The position numbers and the translations under genes are program-made. A stretch of 64,000 nucleotides of DNA from Toxotes chatareus (taxonomy: Eukaryota > Chordata > Actinopteri > Toxotidae), in the NCBI GenBank assembly GCA_016801885.1, contig CM028895.1:16512001-16576000 (forward strand), written 5' to 3'. Below the pieces are notes generated by a model that saw only the letters and a program-made list of their open reading frames with translations, ran no database searches and was not told the DNA's origin. Of this stretch, positions 14,201 through 27,015 are shown in pieces (the stretch's first letter is position 1; each line of letters begins with the position of its first letter).

Positions 14201-15540
14201 CAGAGCTGTAGTAAGTTACCGCCAATGATAATCCAACATTTCCTTCTGTTGCTGCTTCGCGTTAAAAGTTTTGTGAAACACACTTTTATTGTGAAGCAGT
14301 AACAAGAAATGCAAAGTATTTGTCACCATGTCATCTGAACAATGTGAGTTTGTCTGATAAACAGATACAGCAGTTTCTCTTTTTTTGTTTCTAACACAGT
14401 AGGCCATTATCATTGTGGAAGTTATACACCTAGAAATACTGTCTGTCTTTTGTCTCACTATTGCATTGTGGTCTACTATACAGTGCGTTACCAGTATTGT
14501 TACTACCTTTAAAACCATACAAATATCAGTTGTTAAGTATCATAAAATTTGTAATATTTTTACTACTGAATGAAAACCTTGTAATTAAAAATGTGGCTGT
14601 GCATGTTTAGTACTCTTACAGGCGATGACATGTAAAAATTTAAATAAAAAAAAACTGAAAGTACATCTTTTTTTGGCCTTGTATGTGTCCAAGCTTTTCC
14701 TGTAAACTAACTTCGCTGTGACCTGAGTGTCTGAATGATGCACTATTTTAACTACATGATGCTTTGTTCTGACATTCTGACTCCTGGAATGAAAGAAAAG
14801 TATGTGATATTTCAGTACGGAACTTATGATTCATCTTGCGACTTGTGATTAGGACCACAGCGTCCCCGTCCTCTCACTTCAGTCATGAGTGGGAGCTGAC
14901 TTGCTGCTCGCCAACAGTCACTCAAGCTTATGACTAAGAGCGGGGTACTATTCACCCTCTCACCTTCTTGCAGAGAACTCTGATTAGATCTAGAGTGGTG
15001 GTCCACTTTGGAGGGATCATGTGAGAACAGAATTATAGTGTCAGTGTCATGGCAGGTGGCAGGGTTGTTAGAGGACAAAGCCTAAATACATACAGAACAA
15101 ATTTTACGTGGGTACTGAACTGCAACAAACACTGCAGATGGCCACATTACCAACAAAGATAAGGCTGTTCGCCAAACTTGTAAAAAAAAAAAAAAAAAAG
15201 CAGCTGTCTCACTCTACAACGACAACAAATCTGACTCATGCTAGTTACAACCCAAGTGAGGTGGCTGAGGAACCGGGAGCAAATGGAGCAATGTCAACTG
15301 TACAGCCCAGTCTAACTGCCTACTTTTCACCCCATCATTGCCATTTTCATCTTCGATCACTGACAAGATAGCAAGAATTATATGCAAAGATATGCAGCCC
15401 ACTGGCATCGTTTCGAGATACTGTTTTCACGGTAAGTACAGAACTGGAGCCACAATATAAAATTTGAAGTTTCAGCACAACTTTAAGACACATGGGAGTG
15501 TGTACCGTACTAAAGGGTAAGGCAGGCTCTCAGACCCAAT

Positions 15541-16012
15541 ACAATAGCAATTCATCCAACTCTAGCCCTGCCCCGTAGACCCCCCCCCCGCCCCCCACCA
15601 CCACCACCACCACCACACACTGACAGCCTTGCACTACAACACTGTCCCACTAAGTACAATACCTGGCCATTATAGGGCAACATGTTCTTATAGTGTAATA
15701 CACGGACCCTTGCACTACCACTACTTCCTACTTGCACGAGTATTTATTTATTTATTTTTTGCACATGCTAACTTCGGCCTCCTTACCTTACCTTATCTAT
15801 TTTTATCTTATTTAATTGTTAGTTATCTGCTCTGTTTATATTTCTCTAATGCTTATATTTATATTTCTCTAATGTTTATGGCTTAAAACTGGGACCTGAG
15901 TACCAATTTCGTACCATAACATGCAAATGTCCTGGTATGACAATAAAGTTCCTTGATCCTTGATCCAATAGTTGTTAAGGTATTTCAGTAGGGATCAAAG
16001 TGGTGGACGGAA
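15541..16012 (+). repeat. RTE-like interspersed repeat, split by a LINE
   Basis: The left piece, agcaattcatccaa (15546-15559), and the right piece (15963-16012: atagttgttaaggtatttca, then ggatcaaagtggtggac) join into the motif seen intact at 24421-24472. The insertion at 15560-15962 separates them. The family is widespread in fish genomes. I compare it with RTE-type LINE 3' regions from memory, without certainty about the class. Confidence 0.6.
15560..15962 (+). mobile_element. 5'-truncated LINE (L2-like) 3' end with target duplication
   Basis: The segment has a C-rich and (CCA)n start, TTGCACTA repeats, a T/A-rich middle, and ends gacaataaag followed by a duplicated CTTGATC-type tail. This is typical of 3' ends of fish L2-like non-LTR elements. 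It is flanked by the identical 6-mer ATCCAA (15554-15559 and 15963-15968) and splits an older repeat. No reverse-transcriptase sequence remains. Confidence 0.65.
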
Positions 16013-17601
16013 CAACAGATCAACATTTCAACAATACTTCTGATCTGCTTTGACATAACTATCAAAATTCAGGTATTATGTTGGCAATATAAATTTCTTT
16101 AAAGCAACATGCAAACCTAATTGTAACCCTAGTTCTTAAACCTCCTACAACCTGCTTTGTCCCTTTGCTAACAGCTGAAATCTTAGTAGGTGAGTGATGT
16201 ATTCAGCACTACCCTGTAACAGAGGCTATATGATTAAATAAGCTTTACAGGCTGAAAACAAGTTTTCACCACACAAATGTACAGAAATGATATTGATAAT
16301 TATGGATATGATACTGTGATATAATATGACTAATTTCTCCATGCACACACTTAGACACGCACAGTGGCTGTGCTGTTCACATCTGGCCAATGGTGTCCTT
16401 CATGGATAGCTCCTGGCAATCCATATTTCATTTCCTGCAGCATTATGGGAAGCATCTCCCCAGAGGTTTCCACTTGTCAAACTGTCACATCTCAAAGGCC
16501 TCACAAGGAGAATGAATTTGTTGATGTTTGCCAAAACCCACACATCTTCCTCTTCTTCAGTCTCTATTTCAATTTCTATTTCAGTGATTTTTTTTCATGA
16601 CCTCTATCTCAGGACTTAAGTCGTGGCAGCTGCAAAAAAAAACAAAAAAAACAAAGAGGAAAGACACATCGGTGCCATTACTGGATATGTTGCCTAACAG
16701 AGTGTAGAGCAACATCTGACACTTTGCACCCATTTTGCATCATTCAAGCCTTTTCATTCAGTCTTATACCTCTCTAAAACAGAAACCCTAAGCCAAAAAT
16801 AGTGCTACTTTTCTTTTTAATGTCTTCTCTTTTTTTCCCCCTCTTCTTTCTTTTAATCTTTGATATTAACTGGCACAGTGCTCTGCAATAAGTGACTTTT
16901 ATACTTAATAAATTTAGACTTTTCCTTCTGTGTTTGTATCTACTATGTTACACTTCAATGACACTTCATTCATTGGCTGAGGATGAGAAGCTGTCGATAC
17001 ATGTGATTTTTACATTTATTTTGACATTAATGGCTTGTTTACACTCTTCATAAACTGAAATACAGACACAGACAACATATATAAGGTTGTTTAAAACATA
17101 CTTCTGAATAAACCTAAATAAAATTGGTTTATACAAACTGACAAATTGCGCATTGTCTTTTCCCCATAAATCTTGTTGCCAAATTGCTGCAGCCTTTTGT
17201 CAGTACTCTCTCTATTTTTAATATTTAACTGGCAGTAATTTTACTAGGCTCACTATGACTGTCATTGAAATGACTACTATTCCTCCTGGCACGCACAACC
17301 TCGGGATATCACCAGTAAATGACCTACCATTAAACAGAGCCAATCCCAAAACTGTGACAATGAAACCATGTAATGGGAAAAGCCTTAAGGAATAATTTTA
17401 AAAGAGATTTGATGAACAAAATTACTCCAAAAAGTTTCCCTTAAAAGTCTATATAATCTTATAAATGATGACTAAGAGTACTAAGCTTGTCCCTGGGCTA
17501 TCATTTAAGTTATCTCACCATGAAATGTAAATTACAGTCTTCATAAGGTTGTAATAGTGCACTACTTTATTCATGAGGTTATGATTACTCTGTTTCTGTC
17601 C

Positions 17602-17624
17602 CTTGAATATTCAAAATATTCAAG
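17602..17624. repeat. 10-bp inverted repeat with 3-nt loop
   Basis: CTTGAATATT, CAA, AATATTCAAG is a perfect short palindrome-like hairpin in AT-rich sequence. It may be chance. Confidence 0.9.
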
Positions 17625-17958
17625 TGGAAATGATTGGATCTAATGTGATCACTGGGACCAGGACATATACTATAATGCATTATGGATTAAAACACTGAAG
17701 CATTTACTCATCCAAAGACTGCCAGGAGGATTCATGAGTTGCTATTAAAGTCCAATAGTATGAAAACCCTTCATAATGAATTACCGTCAATTATTGTCAG
17801 ACCCAGGCCCCCCCACATTTCATTTACATGAGCAGAGCATGATTTTGATACTCATTTACTGATGTAATAAACGCGTGAATGCGAACACGTGTGAAAAATG
17901 AATGTGAAAGGTCTGCTACAGAGATTAATTGGGGGCTTAGAGGAATGCGAAGAGAGAA

Positions 17959-17960
<2 letters not shown>

Positions 17961-18034
<74 letters not shown>
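17961..18034 (+). repeat. (GT)37 microsatellite
   Basis: A perfect 74-bp GT array followed by agatgtagatgtgtgtg. The overlapping open frames of poly-Cys/Val and His/Thr are artefacts of the repeat. Confidence 0.98.
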
Positions 18035-18038
<4 letters not shown>

Positions 18039-20704
18039 GTAGATGTGTGTGCTTGCATACCTATACACGTGGCCCAACACTCCCTGAATGTAAAAGATGG
18101 ATCACTATGGAGACGGATTGCAAGTCAGTAGGGAAACAGAGTAATTATGATGTACTGGGAAGCAAAGTGAGAGCTGTCTTAAGAACTGGTCCTCTGGCCA
18201 TCAGATTCTCAAGCATACTTCATTGCATCACATGGCCAATTACATTGTGTGTCAGTGAGTGATTTATTGCACCAAAGCTAGATCTCGTCTGACAGACAGT
18301 CGGAAATGAGTGGGCGATTGTGTTGTATGTTCTTAGATTAGGTCTTATCCATTTGACACGTACAGCACACATACTGGTGTCTTTTGAAGGGGTAACAGCA
18401 TGTAACCAGCTTACACACATAAAGAAATATGTACACAAACATGCTGACACACACAGAACACATTACAAGCATACACACACACAAACAGTAAGTGCTGGTT
18501 TATTTGCTCTGTGTCTGGATCGACCCATGCTCCTATGCACTGTGGTGCCTGAACTGACTGTTCAAAAATGGGACTGTACCAAGAGAGATACTCAACATTT
18601 AAGGATTTTGAAGGGTGGTAGATTTTTTTTTTGTTTGGTATCAGGATTTAGGCTGATGTTAGCAACTCTGGCCTGCTCTATTTAATGGATCTAGAAGTTT
18701 ACACTCCAGCAAGCTAAGCTAACGTTATGTAAGATGGTGCTTTTTGCTGAACATACTGGTTAGTCCTTATGCTAAAAGGGCTTTACAAATACAAAATATG
18801 CGAATACAAAGTATGTGAGCTAAGCTGATAATACAGTTATGTTAAAACAAAATAATAGTCTAATCTTACATTTTCCTCACTGAACTTATAAAACCACAGC
18901 TAAGTAGATCCACACTGAAATCCAAGAACATGTATTCTACAAGAAGTGGTGCTGAATTTTGCCTCAGGCTTAAAAAAGAGACGTGGCATTTTACATTTAA
19001 CATTTAAGCTTAATTATCCAAACCAGTTGGCAACAGCTATCCTATGCACTGATAAAAATCAACATTTGACGGCTAGAAATCAGAAACCTCCTTCTGCCCA
19101 CTTCTGTGACCCATTGTTTAAAAAAAAAAATCAGTATGAATTTCAACCAGTACCTCTGCCACCTTTAGCACCTTAAATCGCATATGTCATATGTAACAGG
19201 AGGGAGGACCAACCAAGGCAGGCGAGATAAGCTGTCAATCCAATTTCTACAAAAAGATGCAAGGAGTACTGTCCAACACCCAAACAGCCTGGAGCTTACA
19301 ATGACTCACAGTAAAACACCACCTTTACGGCCTCTTGAATACACACTTAGACCACATAATTCCCAAGTATCTCTGTTATGGAGGCCATATGGGCTGAATT
19401 GACTAACCATATGTTTTGAAACCATATACCAATATATCTGATGATTATTTCTAAAAATCACTGACAGTGTGCAGACTAATACAGTAATCATCATGGAACA
19501 GCAGCAGCTGAACTATAATAAATCTCAGCTGTACAGCATTGAGAGGGCATAGGATGTACTTGCAGTATTTGTGCCAAAGCAAAAATTAATGGGAACCACA
19601 TTCTCAGCTGAGTACAAAGTAATTACTGTCTTTTTAGAAATGTTACCCTATGCTGAAAAAAAAAAAAAAAAGAAGGCCACATTCACATTAAAGCACAGAT
19701 GGGTGATATTTGCGTGCTGATAATTACAGAGTCAAGTCAAGTCAGAGCATCAGATTTGTGGTGAATGACTCTATCTCCCACTTGTTCCACTGGTACGGTA
19801 AATATCAACCACTTCCATTCTCATTTGTATCACAATCCCACTGAGTATTCATCAAAGATTGTGCCTATTATCTTCCTTATACAAAAGTTAATAAATTAGA
19901 AATGTAGTTTTACTCATTATGATGCAACAAAAATGAATAACAAAGGTTTTCCCCCAGTATAATCCTGTCAATAACTTCAGGACAATATTGAACTCCACAG
20001 AACCATTAGTTGAATTGTGGGAGTTTGCACCAAAGTCACCTGCTGCTGTCAGAGATCTTTCATCATGTGTCCCAAAGATCTCTCGCCTTTGTGTTCACTT
20101 CACTGGTGTCTCTTGGTTGATATTAGATTTGTGCCAGGCAGCTTTCCAAGACAATAAGCATGGAGACATGGTGGGATTTACAACTGAAGATGAGAAACTC
20201 AGACAAAAATCAGAGATGACACTATGTTCTTTATCATGGAAATGCTGAAACATTCATTATGAAAGCCTTCAGCCGTGATACACAATACCGCCATCACTCC
20301 ACTGCAGCAAAGGTGAAACCTAATCCGATTGCAGAGATTACACAAATGTATTTTTATCCTCATCATTCTTGTCAAAGCACCACAAGGCTTGTCAGTCGAG
20401 AGACCCTTGTCATTTCCAGCATCTCTGATTTATCTGCGGTTCTTGGCCTTTCATGACACCCTCCTGTTTGAAGCCAGGGGATAAGGTCACCTCAGCAGCG
20501 AGGTGTTTGAAGTCTGTATGTTGTGGGCTCAGGAGGCACAAGGCTTCTGAGGGCTGTGCTCACCCTGTGGGGTTACATGAAATACTCAAGACATACAGGG
20601 TCCCACAGCTGTCAAAACTAGTGTGCTGTAAAACTCAGAAAAAAGGATCCGTGTCTTTCAGAAATTCTATGACCTAGACTTTCAGCATGTACTGTATGCC
20701 TATA

Positions 20705-21515
20705 CTTATTGTTATATTTATTTATTCATTTTATTTGAAAGGGACCATGTACAATACTAAACATAAATGTTACCATTTGATGCACCAGCATTAGCCTAAG
20801 GCTAATTTCATCTGAAGTCCCCTGGTAGGCCACAATTAAATCTTCCACACAGAACAGCACTACAATAGAAATTATACAAAGTAATGCATCACACACACCT
20901 TGGCAGCACCATGAGTGTGTTAGACAAATTAAAAGCAAGGATATTTCAATACCAAGCAAAACTAATTGAATCCAGTGTAAAGCAAAATGTACAGAATACA
21001 GTGTCAGTGGTTAGAGCTGAGTAGCTTTTAACAGATTTTTCTTATAGAGGATATCCAACCGTAAGTGGCAGAATCTCTGTCTGTATTTCGGTTTCAACAA
21101 CCGCTGATCCATTTGACGTCAAACTTTGCAGATGTACTGCTGAACACCCAAGGAAGTTCAGTGTCAAGGGGGAAGTTGAATGGTTTGGGCTCTCACAAAA
21201 GTGCTGCACTAGTTCTTACTGAAAGAAAGTGAGTCATGTAATTTTGGAGGGGCCAAACCATTTAAAGTTTTATACGCAAGACACAGATCTTAAAAAAAAA
21301 AAAAAAAACAGTCCAAAATGATCAAAGCTCTGAAAATGATTTTTCTGCAGTATCCTACCATGATGATACTGAATTGGCTTTTTTCTATCCAGAATTTTTA
21401 AGGTTTGTTTGTACAAGCACTCTAGTGGCCTAATGCCGCTGGCCTTTCCCAAACATGTAATACAATAAGACATAGGAAAGGATCATAGCATCCATTTATG
21501 TCTTGGTTGCAACCA
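20705..21515 (-). mobile_element. LINE 3' fragment with reverse-transcriptase remnant
   Basis: On the minus strand a frame at 21473-21270 reads PLECLYKQTLKILDRKK followed by PIQYHHGRIL. This is the C-terminal reverse-transcriptase region of fish CR1/L2/Rex-type LINEs. After an A/T tract the similarity continues in another frame (CLAYKTLNGLAPP, about 21290-21250). Downstream are 3' UTR-like sequence and an AATAAA-rich end with a repeated AAAT tail near 20735-20705. The fragment is 5'-truncated and frameshifted, so it is inactive. The exact family is uncertain. Confidence 0.75.
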
Positions 21516-21564
21516 GTTAGAGAGGAAGGGGTTTCTGACTGTGGTCAGAAACTTTAACACACTG

Positions 21565-21567
<3 letters not shown>

Positions 21568-21645
<78 letters not shown>
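21568..21645 (+). repeat. (CT)39 microsatellite
   Basis: A perfect CT array of about 78 bp. The minus-strand poly-Arg/Glu frame across it is an artefact. Polypurine-polypyrimidine mirror symmetry makes it prone to triplex (H-DNA) formation. Confidence 0.98.
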
Positions 21646-21649
<4 letters not shown>

Positions 21650-24249
21650 CAAGCCGGGCCATGAGATGACTCCACAGATTTCCATGGTACAGGTAAATGC
21701 ACATAGGTAATTCAACAGCGAGTAGCAGCAATACTGTATAAAGCATACCATGAATCTCAGCCCAGATCTAATCTATTATTTCTATATTTTTAGTGTTTTG
21801 CAGAAAGAAAAAAAATTGATAAGACTTTTGACAAGTACGTTTTATCACAAGATGACTGGTCTTCTTGGTGTAATAAGAAATGTAATACGCAGCACCTGCC
21901 AAGCCATGCCTCCACGTTGCCACCATCATATCCATCATTACCACCACTGTTTGACTAATGATTTGTCAAACAAAAGACTGGAAAAACCAAACTGCACTTG
22001 AATTGGAGAAACTCTCCACATAATGTTTCCATAATATGAAACTTAATTCCAGGAAAATTATATCTTTAAAACCCTCTGAATACAGCCATATACCAGCTTT
22101 ATATTTGAAATGAATAAATTAGATGTCTGCTGTGAGTGCTATATTTCTGCAGTAACTTCATTGTGGAAGTTAATTAACAACCAAAACAGTAATAATTAGA
22201 TATGGGATGTAATTTGCCTTTCAAGTGGCCTATTAATCCATGTGATGGGTTTCTTCATCATCGTCCTGACATGTTGCATCTATTTGATCTTCCTGTAAGT
22301 ACAGTTAGTTAGTAATGAACAGCTTTTGGAACATTGGTTTGACATGATTAAATTGGGAACCTTCACATTTGTAGTTTGGTTCCTTTGGTTGGAACAAAGA
22401 AAAAAAAAGCATTGCTTATACAGATGAGGAGATCACTTTCTTAACGGTTCACACTGATGAGATGGATTTTGTGGCCGTTTACCTTTTGAGTTTATGCTAA
22501 AGTCACATCTGCTCTCACAAAATCTTATGGTTGCTCCCTTTTGTTTTCACAACACAAACAGACTGCAGCTGAGTTCGCTTGGAAGTGGACTGAGATCGGA
22601 GACCTCCTTTTCAGGTGGTCTCTGGTGGATTTTGGGATGGTAACTGTATAATATCAGCACAAATTTAAAAGGCAACTGTTAAATCCATTTCACTAATGAA
22701 GAAAGCAATCTGCTGATCTGTGCGCAGTAAGCGATGTATGTGTAAAGTCGTTTGTTAACCACTATAACGAGTATCTGCCTCAGCAGGAGGGTGCAGGGAT
22801 TTTCCTGAAATTTAAGAACGTGTATTTTAGAAATTCCTCAATAAAAAAGTGAGAGAAACAGAGTGGCTACACATTAACTGTCTCAAACAATAGGGTTCAA
22901 ATGCCTATTTTTGGTCTCCTTTCCTTTCTGTTTGACACTGTGTGATATATGAGCTCCAGACTCATAATCAGCCCTTTCTTCATGAGGTCTTTGTGATGCC
23001 AGAGAAGATAAATATACAGATACTGTATGTTCCAGAAAACTGCTACATGACCCGCTGTCAGTCACTGGAATTTAATTTCCCCATGTTCCCCAAAACTTGG
23101 TTGATATGACTTCATGTTCGCAGCTCTTGGGTTTGTTGCATGAACACAAAGTGGACCAGAACCAAAACACAACAGTGGATCTTTTTTTGTGTGCTCCAAA
23201 CAAATGAAGCACAAATGACAAATGAACTACAGGTGTAAAAGCATCCTTGGTTAAATGTTAGCTCTGCCTTTGTCCATGCTTTGATATTTAGCCCAACTTT
23301 CTGTATAAACCTTTATCACAAGTATTCCTGGCACAGAAACTTAAAGTTGATCCTTGCAAGCTGTAGGCTATAAACTTCTACTAAAATAAGCAATGTAATT
23401 ACTGTGTGATCACAGTGATGGATAATTACATGGTCTGAATGTTTGTTTCCAAACTGACACAAGTTGAGTAGTGATCTCTCTGCCTTTGCTCACTTTACCA
23501 GATCAATGCGCCTTCAAAGGTGGATTTGAGGGATTCTTCAAATGCCTGCTTCAGATGATTCTTCACACTGCACTTCTTTCATATGCTTGATATAACAATT
23601 GACCACAAGGCACAAAGGCATAACACACTCAAGAGCGAGTGTGTACAGTGCTGTGCTTAATGGGAGGTAGCAAATACAGACTTCCCTATAGAAATCAGTG
23701 ATAATGCCGTATGCACAAAAATATGAACACACAAACTTAACTATCTGTATCTATAAATAAATAATTCCTATTTTCACACTGAATGATTTGGTAATGACTG
23801 TAGCAAGCAGAACAGAAACAGAGATTTTTAAAATAACCTGAATACAATGCCAGATCATGTGAATACAAATCTTAGAAAAGGAAGTCAAAGGCAACACTTT
23901 TTCTGACCAAACTCCTCAAAAGAGGGTGAACCGGAATAATAAAGCACCTTGGGGGTAGCATGAAGACATTATAAAACACTATTTTGTCTGCATTTAGTCA
24001 CTTGCCACTTCTCTCTGCATTGTGCTGGCCTGATCTCTGCAGCTGCATAATTATTTCAGCAGTGCTGCAGAAAATGTCAAGGACATGAGCATGTCACAAG
24101 GTAGTCCAGGACGCAACTGTTGTCTTAACCTTATACAAAAGAGACTTCAGTCAGACAGAAGTGGAAGTGACTTACTCCTGTCTCAAGCCATATTCACGTC
24201 TTACATATAAATATGTAAAAATAAAATGATAACAATAAAAATAGCACTA

Positions 24250-24474
24250 AACACAACATGTTTATCTTTCTACCACATTTCATGAAAATTGATCAAATAA
24301 CTGTGGAAACTTTTCACTAAACACCAGATGCCAATCTAAGGAAATCGCCAGGGGATCACCAAAGTCCCCGAAGTTCATCCTGGATCATGGATCATGAATG
24401 TCTATGTGGCGATTTCATGGCGATTCATCCAGTAATTGATGAGATATTTTAGTCTGGACCAAAGTGTTGACCCA
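24250..24474 (+). repeat. RTE-like interspersed repeat, longest copy
   Basis: This copy carries the landmarks accacatttcatgaaaattg, caggggatcaccaaagtcc, atcatgaatgtct and gtctggaccaaagtg in the order known for this fish repeat. It is the longest of four copies in the window and useful as the reference for the others. There is no coding potential. Confidence 0.6.
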
Positions 24475-26985
24475 ACTAAAAATACAAAGCCTTAATTCAA
24501 GATGACTCTGTCAAGATGACAGAGAGGAGTCCTGAGCAATACTGATCACCAGCAGTCCAACAATCAGATCACACCAACTTAAGTTATGGCAACCATACTA
24601 ATTAGTACTTTAAAAAGTAGGTGACTGTTAACGTGCAGGATTCTCTGCTTCTTTTTTAGGTTTATATCTTAAAATGACAAAAAACAAAAAAGTTTTGTTG
24701 AAAGATCAGCAAAAATGCAGCCCCCAGCCCTGAAGCATTAGCTGATAAACTAGTCAAACTAAAGCTAAGCACAGTGTAGAACTTAGACTGAGTGAAACAA
24801 GGGAAAGGACGAGGTCTGCAGACTGTCTGTCTGCAGATCCCTGGTCTCTACGTAGTGAACACACAGTGAACTTTAAGCTCATTGGCCAGACACTGTGCAC
24901 TTAACTGATGAGTTTGGGGATTAGCACTTCTAGTCTACGAGTGGTAAGCTGAATACATGTCACATGCCTGTTGAGACAAATCTTTTTGACAGCCCTTTAA
25001 CATATTGTAGGAAATCAGCAATAGTCAGTCAGAATTACATATAAACCATTTACGCATACTTTCCTACGACCATACATTTGACAGTTTCTTAGCTTCACAT
25101 TGAACAAGAGCTCCATCAAATTGACCAGTCAAACAAAAACTAAATTAAAAAAAATTAAAGATCACCTAAAAAAAAAAAAGTAAAAGTTTAAAAAGCTAGT
25201 AACTGGTAACTAAATATCTGGTATCTAGACCTATGAATACTGCAAAATTGTGCATGCATACTTTGTAACTGCTTGGGGCCAGTAAAATGTACCCAAAAAA
25301 GCAGATCCGCCTTCCGGTCTTGGTATAAGTTTCATCTGTGTGATGGAAAACCTTCCTTGATGAGGTTCCTATTGATTAAGGGTGGCCATCACCCTTCTGG
25401 GCTCCATCTTAAAACAGGGCCCGGTAGATTTATGTGCTTTTCACAGAGGTTTATCTTTGCCTTAATGCCTCTTTGTTCAGCACTGTATTGGTGTTTCTGT
25501 CACGTTGTTAAAATCTATGGTGCAATATCACTCGCTTGGAATGGGCTCATCGAAGTGTCAGCCCTTGCAGATCTATGGCCCAATATGGCAGGGAGAGGAA
25601 AAAGGGAGAAAGAAGGAACGGTAAACTCATAAACCTGTATCTTTGTGAATTTGTGTTCAGTGTCCCTTTACAAAATAGGCAAAAGAGATAACATACAAAC
25701 AGCGGACATTGTGTTAAATATATTCCCGGCATGCTCGATAAAATTATTCCACAATTTTTTGATGTCAGTGATGAGTGTTTCCATTTCCCTTCGGCCTGGA
25801 CAATTTCCTCTGACATCTCTGCTCATCCACAGCCCATGATTGCATGTGAAAGCACTCAGAAGAGTGATTGATATGTGGATGGGCGTTTGCCGTGTTTTTA
25901 TCTTCTCTGAGTAAATCCTTTCAGCTGCTGCATTCATGCCAGCTGTTCCAACCTGCTAACCGTTTTGGTCAAGCTTCTGAGTCAGCTCCTCTCACTGATT
26001 GAGATGCGTTCTCTGTGATTATGGCAATCATCTAACCACTCTTGCTGTGCAGTTATACTTCCTCCAGCTGGCCTATCTGGGCCCGTTCCACGTTGCTGCG
26101 GAATTGCCGGCACTGAGAGGTACTCCCTCCAGCTGACCAGTTTCATTATGTGAAATGTCACGTCATGTTATCTCTGATAACTGACATGAAACACTAACAA
26201 TTCAATACTACAAAAGCTTTGACTTTCTTCCTTCAAAGTATATGCAGTATATACAATTCAAAACTCAGTGAGTACATTAGAGTTAAAGCTTCATTACTTT
26301 GACAATTTGGAGGTTGGCTTGTTCGCTTTCTTTCTGGGAGTTTGACTGACAGTTGATTTCAGTTTGGTCTCTCTGCATTTGGCTGACCGGTCCACTATCT
26401 GTTAGCTTGCCGTAAGGGGATGGAGGTGTGGGGAGACAGACTAAAGAAGAGAAATGCAACTTATGTAAAGTAAGATAATACTTTTTCAACCAGTAATGTT
26501 TACATATAATAATGATTAACTGATTACATTTTTGAGGTACCCTGCTGAACATTGGTGAATACATACCCATATATAAAACTTATAAAACCCAAACGCATGA
26601 ATTCACATACACAAACACCAGCTGTGAATGAGCCTTCTTAATCTACCATTCCTGGCACCCACAACAGCTCAAATTGCCCAGAGGAATGCTTATTTTCAGG
26701 CATCAGAGCGCAGGCCAGACAATGTCTGTCCTTTTCAAAGGGTATCAGGGATTGGCAGGGCCATGATCTCCTCTACTTGCAGGTCTTTTGTGATTCCCTG
26801 GAGGGGCTGAGGCCAGGCGAGCTCCCTGGCGCCATTCTGCTCTTTCACCCAGTCAGCCTTCATTAGCCTCCACCGTAACATTCCTTTTGCTGGAGATCGA
26901 GACTTCTCGATGGGCGGATTCAATGCACTAACTCTACAATAAGTTACACAAAATCCTCAGCACTTTACAAGACAAGAATTTAGAG

Positions 26986-27015
26986 TACTTAAGTTGTAAG
27001 TACTTAAGTTGTAAG
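26986..27015 (+). repeat. 15-bp perfect tandem duplication
   Basis: TACTTAAGTTGTAAG occurs twice in direct succession (26986-27000 and 27001-27015), followed by ttcta. Confidence 0.95.

Larger units (their letters stand above)
16013..20704. other. Intergenic, no gene seen
   Basis: The only marked features are the (GT)37 array, the 17602-17624 inverted repeat and an A run at 19657-19673. Frames of up to 127 codons near 17879-18262 are created by the dinucleotide array. Confidence 0.6.

Noticed and set aside
17879..18262. Frames rich in Cys/Val and in His/Thr
   Set aside because: Produced by the (GT)n array.
21483..21746. Minus-strand frame with a long Arg-Glu repeat
   Set aside because: Produced by the (CT)n array.
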